A stretch of 5,441 nucleotides of DNA from Planctomycetaceae bacterium (GTDB taxonomy: Bacteria; Planctomycetota; Planctomycetia; Pirellulales; Pirellulaceae): positions 1 to 5,441 of the forward strand of contig SLMF01000478.1 in NCBI GenBank assembly GCA_007133715.1, in the 5' to 3' direction. The notes under the pieces were generated by a model. The model had not been told where the DNA came from. It ran no database searches and worked only from the letters and a program-made list of their open reading frames with translations. The translations under genes and the position numbers were made by a program. Below are positions 1 through 5,391 of the stretch, piece by piece. Position 1 is the stretch's first letter. Every line of letters begins with the position of its first letter.

Positions 1-81
1 CAGGGGGGGGTCGGCGGTGAAATCGAGCTCCGAAGGCGCAGCATTGCCGATTTGCATCGGTCTTTCATGGCGGCCCGGTGA
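1..81 (+). CDS. Possible 3' end of a gene entering from the left edge (partial, weak)
   Basis: Reading frame 1 is open from the first base to a TGA at 79-81 and would end in ...IADLHRSFMAAR. The residue mix (charged, with helix-forming stretches) is compatible with a protein C-terminus, but only 26 codons are visible and the first few read through an eight-G run (GGG GGG). No family can be recognised. Another plus frame is open to position 111, and a minus frame is open from an ATG at 68-66 to the edge, so an open frame here is weak evidence. I keep it only as a candidate partial gene. Confidence 0.2.
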   Translation, partial: QGGVGGEIELRRRSIADLHRSFMAAR

Positions 82-100
82 TCAAAGCTTGAATCGGGCG

Positions 101-133
101 CCCCCCCTGTAGTCCCCCCTAGTACAGGGGGAC
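101..133. repeat. C/G-run inverted repeat with two alternative stems
   Basis: CCCCCTGTA at 103-111 is the exact reverse complement of TACAGGGGG at 123-131 (9-bp stem, 11-base loop). The loop begins with a second arm: GTCCCCC at 112-118 pairs with GGGGGAC at 127-133, and can extend to CCCCT/AGGGG with one bulged C around an AGTAC loop. The same G5 run at 127-131 can therefore pair with either of two C runs, so the two hairpins are mutually exclusive. The role is unknown. A decayed REP-like or mobile-element end is one guess. Confidence 0.5.
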
Positions 134-177
134 AGAAGATAGATGGCTCCGCGTTAACCATGTATTCTCCTCTCCAG

Positions 178-194
178 CCCCCCCGTAGTCGGGG
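178..194. repeat. C7-GTAGTC hairpin, related to the upstream C-run repeat
   Basis: CCCCG (181-185) and CGGGG (190-194) form a perfect 5-bp stem around a TAGT loop. Together with the preceding Cs, the stretch C7-GTAGTC resembles C7-TGTAGTC at 101-114, so the two look like diverged copies about 77 bases apart. There is no T-tract on either side, so this is not a standard intrinsic terminator. Confidence 0.4.
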
Positions 195-222
195 TGACGA
201 ACGATGCATAGGGGACAATTTC

Positions 223-236
223 TACCGCGGGCGGTA
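223..236. repeat. 14-bp near-perfect palindrome
   Basis: TACCGC (223-228) is followed by GG and then GCGGTA (231-236), giving 6-bp arms separated by two bases. This geometry suits a dimeric protein-binding site better than an RNA hairpin, because the two-base loop is too tight unless the stem opens to 5 bp. No adjacent gene start or promoter is visible, so a regulatory role is not supported by context. Confidence 0.4.
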
Positions 237-373
237 TATCCCTCGTGAATTGCGGCAGTTGTGACACGGCATAACCCTGAACGCAAGGGTACCAAAATCA
301 CCGATGATCGCGATCCCTCTTGGCCGCCATCGTAGACCGTCCCGTCACGTCGGTGCGACAACAGTCATTTTAG

Positions 374-403
374 GGATCATCATTGTAACCTGAAATGATG
401 TCC
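374..403. repeat. Stem-loop downstream of the DUF4091 gene
   Basis: CATCATT (378-384) pairs with AATGATG (394-400) around a 9-base loop. With T377 bulged, GGA (374-376) also pairs with TCC (401-403), giving ten base pairs in total. It lies about 125 bases beyond the minus-strand gene's stop codon and could protect or end that transcript's 3' end. No U-tract follows on either strand, so I do not call it a terminator. Confidence 0.4.
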
Positions 404-525
404 GGAATACCATGTCGCTGGGAATCAAGCCAACCGTCGGGATGGAACATGCGCGCACGGCGCAGAGAAGTCATACCGTAAGACTCTAACCTCGCCGCTT
501 GATCCGCGGGTTCTCGGCAGGGATT

Positions 526-3500
526 TCACAAGCCGCGTTGGCGGGCTTTGAGTTCTTCGATGGCTTCGGCTACCGCGCGGCGGTGGGCGTAGATCGGTGC
601 GGGGTCGGTGGTAAACGTGGTCAGATCACGAGTAATCTCGGCGGGCACCTCCAGCAACTGCCGGTAGTGTTCCCGTTGTGCCGCGGGCAAATCCTCCGCA
701 TGCTGATCGATCAGCTGTTGCAATCGGACCAGGTATTCGTAGTCTTCGATGCCTTCCCGCAGCATTTCCCAACGAATGCTGGAGACGGGCGGCGCGATCA
801 CCGGCTCGTCTCCCGCGTGGCCGGGCACGGCGGCCGCCAACGGCGGGTAGAGGAAGCGGCCGTCGCCATTGCCCCAGAAACGCTTGACTCCCCGGGGCGT
901 CGAGTACCCGGTGACATAGCCCATCGGATCCTCGTAGGGATTCTGGGGTTGATCGGGAAACGCGGTGGGCGAGGTCCAGTAGTTGGTTTGCCAGACCAGC
1001 GAACCGACGATCCCCCGCTGCCAGGCTTGCCAATGCCAGACTCGCAATTCGGTGGCGGCGTGGTCGATGAACAGCGTGCAGTAGGGTGCTTTGGGCCCGG
1101 TGCATACGTACCACCAGATGCGCTGGCCGGCCGCGCGACGCCGCTTCGCTTGCTCGTGGTCGTAGTTGTAACTGACCGGACACCAGATATCGACCAGGTC
1201 GGTCAAGGCGTTCTCGCCGGGCTCGACGGTCAGCATGCGTTGCAGTCGGGGGGCATATTTTTGCAATTGCTGCATGCCTTGGGCGACGAACTCGTAGTCG
1301 CGGGGTGCCGGTTCGTCGAACCAGTACACGTAGGCTTTGTGCAGCCAGCCGCGTTCTTCGAGAAAGTCTTGCAGCTGGCCCAGGTAGCTCGCGAGCATCG
1401 CTTGGTATTCGGCGGTTTCGGCTTCGAATTCGCCGATTCGGGGCGGGTATCGCTGGTGGAACGTGCCCCCGCCCAGCCCTTGGACTCGCAGGCGAAAGTT
1501 GGTGAAGCCGTAACGTTCGAAGGCGTCGCTCATGGCCCGGTCAAAGGCTTCGAAATCCAGTTCGGCCTGCGGCGGGTCCGCGTCCGGCCGAAAACGCACG
1601 CGGATCGGGTCCAGCGGGACGGGGTCGTAAGGACTGATCCGCTGCGCAGCGAACGATTCCAGGTACATGGCCAGCACTTTGCGCCGATCCGCTTCGTCGG
1701 TCAAACCGTGGTACTGCCAGATATTGGCGGCGCTCAGTCCGAACGCGGTTTCGAGATGGTTTTGGGCGGGCAAGGTGAAGTCCCAGACGCGGAGCTGCAG
1801 GGGGACTTCGGCGTGAAAGCCGTCGGCGGCCAGCTGGATCGTGCCCTGGTAGTCGCCCGCGACGGCTTCCGGGGGTACGTACACCCGCACCCACAGCGGC
1901 TGGTTCAGGCCGGCCGCCAGGTCCAGCGGTTCGTCCAGGGGCGGTAGGGCGTCCGGCCACCAGTCGCGGACTCCCGTCGCATCCGTCGGATGCTGGACGA
2001 AATGGTAGTACACGCGCAAGATCTCGATCTGTTCGGCGGGGATCCGGGCGCCGTCGGGGCCGATCAGCTCGCTGGCTCGGGCGGTCAAGCCCTGCAGTTC
2101 GGTTTCCGGACGCAGGATCAGCTGAACCGCTTCGTAATCGTGCCGGGCGGCTTCCATGCGGATCGCGGGCGACGGCGTCTCCGGCAGCGCCCGCTGGCGA
2201 GGCACCTTCCAAGCCGCCGCGCACCACCACAACGCGACGGGCCCGTCCGCGGCCAGCTGATATCCGTAATCCGTGCGATAGAACTCGGGAATGGTCACCG
2301 CGATTTGCGATACCAAGGTGGGCCCCTGCGGATCGCCGATCTCCCAATCCAGCAGGTGTTTGCCGGCGGGCAGCGCGGGCAGGGCCAGTTCCAACCGCCA
2401 GGTATCGCCGGGTTCCAGCCGCTGTTGCACCGTATCGACCGCGGACGCCTGATGCCGCAGGCGGGCCGTCCAGGTGCGCGTCGAGGAGCCGTTGACCAGT
2501 TCTGCCCGCAGCAGGCGGCCACCGCCCCGCGGGTCGGAAGCGAGGGTCAGCTGCCGGATCTGCAGTTCGCCCGTATCCTGTTCGAGGTCCGCATAGACGG
2601 TTTCGCCGAGTACGCTGGGCCACTGGCGGTCCAAGCTGGCGGTCAGGTTCAGACGATTGACTTGAAACGACGTGGGACCCGGCTCGGCCGACAGTCGCAC
2701 CCGCAATGTGCGCGCGGGGAACAGCGAATCCGGCAGCGGGACCGCCGCCGTGCCCAGGGCGTCCTGGACGGCCAGCGAGTGCCAGGGGCCTTGGTCCGCC
2801 TGGACCTCCAATCGGCACGCGCCCCGGACGTGGTAATTCACATCGAACTCGACCTCCGCCGACAGAAAACCCGTCTCCGGCAACGCGAACCGGTAGACCA
2901 CTTGGTTCTCCTGGCCGAACATCCAGCGATTCGAATTGAAACCGGCGGTGGTCGACTCGAGCACCCGGTGGTCGTTACTGCCCTGATGTTGATAGCTCCC
3001 CGCGAAATGGTAGCGGTCCCCGCGAATCCATTCGCCCTCGCCCAACACCAACGGGCCTTCCTGCCGATACACGGGCCGGGTCTGGCGCAGTCGGATCTGC
3101 TCGAATTCGATCGTGCCCGTGGCGTGCCACTGACCGACTCGCAGCCGGTCATCGCCGCCAGCGTCCGGCACGCGGAAGACGTGTCCCAGCCAATTCCACT
3201 GGTCGGTCAGCGCGACATGATCGCGATTGGCGAAGGCGGGACCGGTGATCGCCATACCGCTGCCGCTGGCCCGCCGCGCCCGGACTTGAAAGTGGTAGCG
3301 ATGTCCGGCTTGCATCGGCACGTCCCGAGTCCACCAGGCGCTGGTATCCTGCCCTTCCCCGTGCACGGCCAGCACCTGTCGATCGCGCCAATCCCCGCTG
3401 CCTTGCAATTCCCAGGCTTCGGGCGTCTGATCGCCGCGAGTGAAATCGGCATTGGGCACTTGTGGCAGTCCCGCCCAAGAGGTAGCCGCACTTCCCAGGA

Positions 3501-3534
3501 CCCACAAGAAAACCAAGTATTTCGCGGTGTTCAT
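526..3534 (-). CDS. Secreted multi-domain DUF4091 protein, GH123-like putative glycoside hydrolase
   Basis: 1002 residues from ATG at 3534. Seen: a signal peptide with likely cleavage after SWA (residue 21); two successive beta-rich galactose-binding-like segments (about 26-150 and 158-305); a further beta segment (about 306-415); a beta-sandwich domain (about 430-590); then a probable TIM barrel (about 595-900) with YWFDEP at 737-742. The C-terminus carries DUF4091 hallmarks: WGNGDGRFLYPP (887-898) and SIRWEMLREGIEDYEYL (919-935). Known: DUF4091 proteins are related to GH123 beta-N-acetylgalactosaminidases, which use an adjacent Asp-Glu pair in substrate-assisted catalysis. Asp740-Glu741 would be that pair here. 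Inferred: export and action on an aminosugar-containing or other complex glycan; the true substrate is unknown. The frame also extends upstream to 3759, but the extra 75 codons cross the promoter and the neighbouring gene's start, while AGGAG sits 9 bases before the 3534 ATG. The fold and family are well supported; the enzymatic specificity is not. Confidence 0.9.
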   Translation of the reverse strand: MNTAKYLVFLWVLGSAATSWAGLPQVPNADFTRGDQTPEAWELQGSGDWRDRQVLAVHGEGQDTSAWWTRDVPMQAGHRYHFQVRARRASGSGMAITGPAFANRDHVALTDQWNWLGHVFRVPDAGGDDRLRVGQWHATGTIEFEQIRLRQTRPVYRQEGPLVLGEGEWIRGDRYHFAGSYQHQGSNDHRVLESTTAGFNSNRWMFGQENQVVYRFALPETGFLSAEVEFDVNYHVRGACRLEVQADQGPWHSLAVQDALGTAAVPLPDSLFPARTLRVRLSAEPGPTSFQVNRLNLTASLDRQWPSVLGETVYADLEQDTGELQIRQLTLASDPRGGGRLLRAELVNGSSTRTWTARLRHQASAVDTVQQRLEPGDTWRLELALPALPAGKHLLDWEIGDPQGPTLVSQIAVTIPEFYRTDYGYQLAADGPVALWWCAAAWKVPRQRALPETPSPAIRMEAARHDYEAVQLILRPETELQGLTARASELIGPDGARIPAEQIEILRVYYHFVQHPTDATGVRDWWPDALPPLDEPLDLAAGLNQPLWVRVYVPPEAVAGDYQGTIQLAADGFHAEVPLQLRVWDFTLPAQNHLETAFGLSAANIWQYHGLTDEADRRKVLAMYLESFAAQRISPYDPVPLDPIRVRFRPDADPPQAELDFEAFDRAMSDAFERYGFTNFRLRVQGLGGGTFHQRYPPRIGEFEAETAEYQAMLASYLGQLQDFLEERGWLHKAYVYWFDEPAPRDYEFVAQGMQQLQKYAPRLQRMLTVEPGENALTDLVDIWCPVSYNYDHEQAKRRRAAGQRIWWYVCTGPKAPYCTLFIDHAATELRVWHWQAWQRGIVGSLVWQTNYWTSPTAFPDQPQNPYEDPMGYVTGYSTPRGVKRFWGNGDGRFLYPPLAAAVPGHAGDEPVIAPPVSSIRWEMLREGIEDYEYLVRLQQLIDQHAEDLPAAQREHYRQLLEVPAEITRDLTTFTTDPAPIYAHRRAVAEAIEELKARQRGL

Positions 3535-3543
3535 GGCAACACG

Positions 3544-3551
3544 CTCCTTCC
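3544..3551 (-). promoter_or_regulatory. Ribosome binding site that fixes the DUF4091 gene start
   Basis: On the minus strand GGAAGGAG precedes the ATG at 3534, with 9 bases between AGGAG and the start. It supports this start, which immediately opens a signal peptide, over the longer upstream frame. A seven-G run on the plus strand (3554-3560) lies directly upstream. Confidence 0.75.
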
Positions 3552-3584
3552 TCGGGGGGGAAACGATCTCGCAAGACGTCTGCG

Positions 3585-3606
3585 CGCGGGGGCTTCCACG
3601 CCCGCG
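3585..3606. repeat. GC-rich inverted repeat in the DUF4091 leader
   Basis: CGCGGG (3585-3590) pairs with CCCGCG (3601-3606) around a 10-base loop. An alternative pairing uses GGGC (3590-3593) and GCCC (3600-3603). If transcription starts from the predicted promoter, this hairpin falls early in the roughly 85-base 5' leader of the minus-strand gene. No riboswitch family is recognised. Confidence 0.3.
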
Positions 3607-3612
3607 ATGGTG

Positions 3613-3670
3613 AACGGGCTTGCCTGCGTTTTCAACCCTCGCCACCCGTTTGTCAAGTGCTCGGCCCGTT
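3613..3670. promoter_or_regulatory. Three CCCGTT half-sites around the DUF4091 promoter (candidate operator)
   Basis: CCCGTT occurs at 3645-3650 and 3665-3670, exactly 20 bp apart, and its reverse complement AACGGG at 3613-3618, 32 bp from the middle copy. The two direct copies bracket the predicted -35 element (3651-3656), and the inverted copy lies near the predicted transcription start. Spacings of about two and three helical turns place all copies on roughly one DNA face. This suits a regulator binding site. Who binds is unknown; the HTH protein encoded next door is one candidate. Confidence 0.35.
3628..3656 (-). promoter_or_regulatory. Sigma70-like promoter for the DUF4091 gene
   Basis: On the minus strand a perfect TTGACA (-35, at 3656-3651) is followed after exactly 17 bases by GAAAAC (-10, at 3633-3628), which matches TATAAT at three positions. 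Transcription would begin near 3620, leaving a leader of about 85 bases before the ATG at 3534. The strong -35 and weak -10 would fit a promoter that needs an activator, but that is inference. Confidence 0.55.
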
Positions 3671-3683
3671 CCGGAGTCGAACG
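3667..3683. repeat. Short dyad between the divergent promoters
   Basis: CGTTC (3667-3671) and GAACG (3679-3683) form an inverted repeat with a 7-base spacer. It overlaps one CCCGTT half-site and lies between the two divergent transcription units. The arms are only five bases, so chance is a real alternative. Confidence 0.25.
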
Positions 3684-3687
3684 TACG

Positions 3688-3713
3688 GTGACAGCGGGGC
3701 GGATTTGTATTAG
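3688..3713 (+). promoter_or_regulatory. Weak candidate promoter for the BRCT-HTH-TPR gene pair
   Basis: GTGACA (3688-3693) and TATTAG (3708-3713) resemble -35 and -10 elements, but the 14-base spacer is short. A TG directly before TATTAG is not at canonical extended -10 spacing. A start near 3720 would leave a short leader containing the purine-rich ribosome site before ATG 3743. An alternative, TTGTAT (3705-3710) with TAATTA (3726-3731), would start transcription too close to that ATG. Confidence 0.25.
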
Positions 3714-3733
3714 ACTGCAGAACCGTAATTAAA

Positions 3734-3740
3734 AGAGGAA
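3734..3740 (+). promoter_or_regulatory. Ribosome binding site for the BRCT-HTH-TPR gene
   Basis: AGAGGAA lies just before ATG 3743, with GAGG four bases from the start codon. The spacing is tight but workable, and it favours this start. The competing in-frame ATG at 3848 has GAAGGG at 3832-3837, 10 bases upstream, so the start is not fully settled. Confidence 0.5.
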
Positions 3741-3742
3741 CC

Positions 3743-5089
3743 ATGGATTTGGCAGGCAAGGCAAGCGGACAGCGGATGGCAGCCGGAGCGGTCGGCGGCA
3801 GCGCGGCAGCGGCACGACTTGGGGAGGAGCCGAAGGGCCCTCAACCGATGGATTCCGATTGGGAAAACGAACCGGATGAGCCTCTTCTGGACGATTCGGA
3901 CGGCGAATCGTTCCTGGCAGGCAAACACGTGGCCTTTGCCGGCAAATTGGGGGTAACCCGGCGGGAGGCTCAGCAGCTGATCCGCCAATATGGCGGGATT
4001 CCTGTGGACGAAGTACGGGCGGACGTCGATCTGATCGTGCTCGGCGCGGACGAGTTGCCGCTGGTCGAACCGGACGAGCTGCTGGATGCTGCGACGCGCC
4101 GAGCGGCGGCCGAGGGGCGATTGGAGATCACCAGCGAAACGGTGCTGTGGCAACGGCTGGGGCTGGTCGAAACGGAGCAGCATGTACGGCGGTTGTACAC
4201 GCCGGCGATGTTGGCGGAGCTGTTGGGCGTATCGGTAGCGACGATCCGTCGCTGGCATCGTCGCGGATTGATTGTCCCGGTACGGGAGGTGCGTCGGCTG
4301 CCTTATTTTGATTTTCAGGAGGTGGCCACCGCTCGTCGCCTGGCCCAATTATTGGCGGCCGGGGCTTCGCCGGCGGCGATCGAGCGGAAGTTGGACGCGC
4401 TGGCTCGTTTTGTTCCCGGGGTCGAGCGGCCGCTGGCCCAGTTGTCGGTGATTGTGGAAGGTCGCCAGCTGCTGTTGCGTCAGGGGGAAGGTCTGATCGA
4501 GCCGGGCGGTCAGCTGCGATTCGACTTTGTTGCGTTGGAACGGGAACCGGAAGCATCGGGCGATGCGCGCGTGCCGACCGTTTCGCTCGAGGAGCATCGG
4601 CTCGAGGCAGCAGGTCCGGCTTCGGGCGACGAGATGTTGGCTTGGGCCACCGAGTTGGAGGACGCGGGCCAGTTATCCGAGGCGGCCGAAGTCTACCGGG
4701 TAATGCTGGCCGCCTGGGGGCCGCGACCGGAGGTCTGTTTCCGGTTGGCCGAGTTGCTTTATCGGCTGGGCGATCTGCCGGCTGCTCGCGAACGTTATTC
4801 GATGGCCATCGAATTGGACGAGGACTATGTGGAAGCCCGCGCCAATTTGGGGTGCGTGCTAGCCGAGTTAGGTCAGAGCGAATGGGCGGTGGCGGCTTTC
4901 GAGGGCGCGCTGCGCTTCCACAACGACTACCCCGACGTGCACTATCATCTGGCCCGCACGCTGGACGATTTGGGCCGGGTGGCGGAGGCCCGGCAGCATT
5001 GGGATCGGTTCTTGGACTTGGCTCCTGACAGTCCCTGGGCCGAGGAGGCACGCGCCTGGCTGCAGGATCCCCCGCCGGAGCCGCTATGA
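3743..5089 (+). CDS. BRCT - MerR-type HTH - TPR fusion protein
   Basis: 448 residues, apparently cytoplasmic (no signal peptide or membrane segment). Seen in order: an Ala/Gly-rich then acidic N-terminus (1-56); a BRCT-like domain (about 57-140) with FAGKLG at 65-70, RREAQQLI, the GG pair at 74-75 and a late Trp136; a MerR-like winged helix-turn-helix (about 152-217) with YTPAMLAELLGVSVATIRRW; a beta-rich linker (about 230-265, LSVIVEGRQLLLRQGEG); and four TPRs in exact 34-residue register (297-330, 331-364, 365-398, 399-432). Known: BRCT and TPR domains mediate protein contacts, and MerR-type HTHs bind DNA. The BRCT phosphate-pocket Ser/Thr before the first Gly is Ala66, so phosphopeptide binding is doubtful. 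The MerR dimerisation coiled coil is replaced by the linker and TPRs. Inferred: a DNA-binding regulator or scaffold; target unknown. ATG 3848 (residue 36) is an alternative start that would remove most of the low-complexity N-terminus. The stop overlaps the next gene's start. Confidence 0.88.
   Translation: MDLAGKASGQRMAAGAVGGSAAAARLGEEPKGPQPMDSDWENEPDEPLLDDSDGESFLAGKHVAFAGKLGVTRREAQQLIRQYGGIPVDEVRADVDLIVLGADELPLVEPDELLDAATRRAAAEGRLEITSETVLWQRLGLVETEQHVRRLYTPAMLAELLGVSVATIRRWHRRGLIVPVREVRRLPYFDFQEVATARRLAQLLAAGASPAAIERKLDALARFVPGVERPLAQLSVIVEGRQLLLRQGEGLIEPGGQLRFDFVALEREPEASGDARVPTVSLEEHRLEAAGPASGDEMLAWATELEDAGQLSEAAEVYRVMLAAWGPRPEVCFRLAELLYRLGDLPAARERYSMAIELDEDYVEARANLGCVLAELGQSEWAVAAFEGALRFHNDYPDVHYHLARTLDDLGRVAEARQHWDRFLDLAPDSPWAEEARAWLQDPPPEPL
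5077..5089 (+). promoter_or_regulatory. GGAG site and ATGA stop-start overlap
   Basis: GGAG (5077-5080), inside the end of the upstream gene, sits five bases before ATG 5086. That ATG overlaps the upstream TGA (5087-5089) in an ATGA junction. This arrangement is typical of translational coupling, so the two proteins are probably made together from one transcript. Confidence 0.7.
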
Positions 5090-5391
5090 ACTGCCCTTTT
5101 TCGGTCCCTGGCGACGCGTTCTTGCATTGTCCGCACTGTGGCGCGTCCCTGGCGGAGGACGCGGAGTTCTGCGTCGCGTGTGGTGCCAGCGAGGAATCGG
5201 GCTGGGTTGACGAGGACGACGCTCCGTGGGACGAGCGGCGGGAGGAGGATTTCGACTATGACGCCTTTCTTCGCCGCGAGTTTCCGGACCAGGCGCCGCC
5301 AGCCGATTGGCCCTCCACGCGACAAGCTTTGTTTGCGGTGGTGGTCGTGTTGTTGTGTTTGGCCTTTGTGTTGATGACCGTTTTGCGTTGA
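5086..5391 (+). CDS. Small zinc-ribbon protein with a C-terminal membrane helix
   Basis: 101 residues. A zinc ribbon lies at 14-34 with paired cysteines CPHC (15-18) and CVAC (29-32), able to bind one zinc ion; an extra Cys3 lies outside the motif. A strongly acidic, aromatic segment follows (about 36-70, including EEDFDYDAFLRREFP). A single hydrophobic helix (about 81-99, rich in V, L and F) ends almost at the C-terminus, so the protein is probably tail-anchored with its zinc ribbon in the cytoplasm. From memory, similar short zinc-ribbon plus membrane-helix proteins are common in planctomycetes, with no assigned function. The ATGA overlap with the upstream gene argues for co-production and perhaps physical partnership with the TPR protein. 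A TTG at codon 13, just before the CPHC motif, is a possible alternative start, but the coupled ATG is preferred. Confidence 0.82.
   Translation: MNCPFSVPGDAFLHCPHCGASLAEDAEFCVACGASEESGWVDEDDAPWDERREEDFDYDAFLRREFPDQAPPADWPSTRQALFAVVVVLLCLAFVLMTVLR

Larger units (their letters stand above)
82..525. other. Gene-poor, hairpin-rich intergenic stretch
   Basis: About 440 bases with no credible gene. Base composition falls below that of the neighbouring genes: 241-420 is about 53% GC by direct count, and 361-420 only about 42%. It contains long C/G runs (C7 at 101-107, C6 at 114-119, G5 at 127-131, C7 at 178-184) and several short inverted repeats, listed separately. It lies downstream of the stop of the minus-strand DUF4091 gene and, if the left-edge frame is real, downstream of that gene too, so it may be a convergent 3' region. 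No tRNA T-loop, rRNA-like stretch or transposase fragment was recognised. No hairpin is followed by a T-tract, so no classical intrinsic terminator can be named. Confidence 0.6.

Noticed and set aside
119..361. An 80-codon minus-strand open frame in the left intergenic region
   Set aside because: It needs a TTG start with no clear ribosome site, ends inside the C-run hairpin, and its residues resemble no family or domain. It looks like a chance frame.
450..464. TGCGC-GCACG-GCGCA hairpin as an intrinsic terminator for the DUF4091 gene
   Set aside because: The stem is only five base pairs and no T-tract follows on the minus strand.
499..1947. 482-codon plus-strand frame opposite the DUF4091 gene
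   Set aside because: It is codon-aligned antisense to a gene with clear family motifs. Its openness follows from the rarity of TTA, CTA and TCA codons in that gene, and its residue pattern shows no domain.
1990..3732. 580-codon plus-strand frame opposite the DUF4091 gene
   Set aside because: Same explanation as the preceding antisense frame. It also runs through the signal peptide region and the divergent promoter region.
3535..3759. N-terminal extension of the DUF4091 protein to an ATG at 3759
   Set aside because: It would overlap the start of the divergent gene and cross the predicted TTGACA promoter. The ATG at 3534 has a good ribosome site and starts a signal peptide.
4128..5051. 307-codon minus-strand frame opposite the fusion protein gene
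   Set aside because: It is Pro/Arg-rich, typical of an out-of-frame reading of GC-rich DNA, and it overlaps clear HTH and TPR coding sequence on the other strand.
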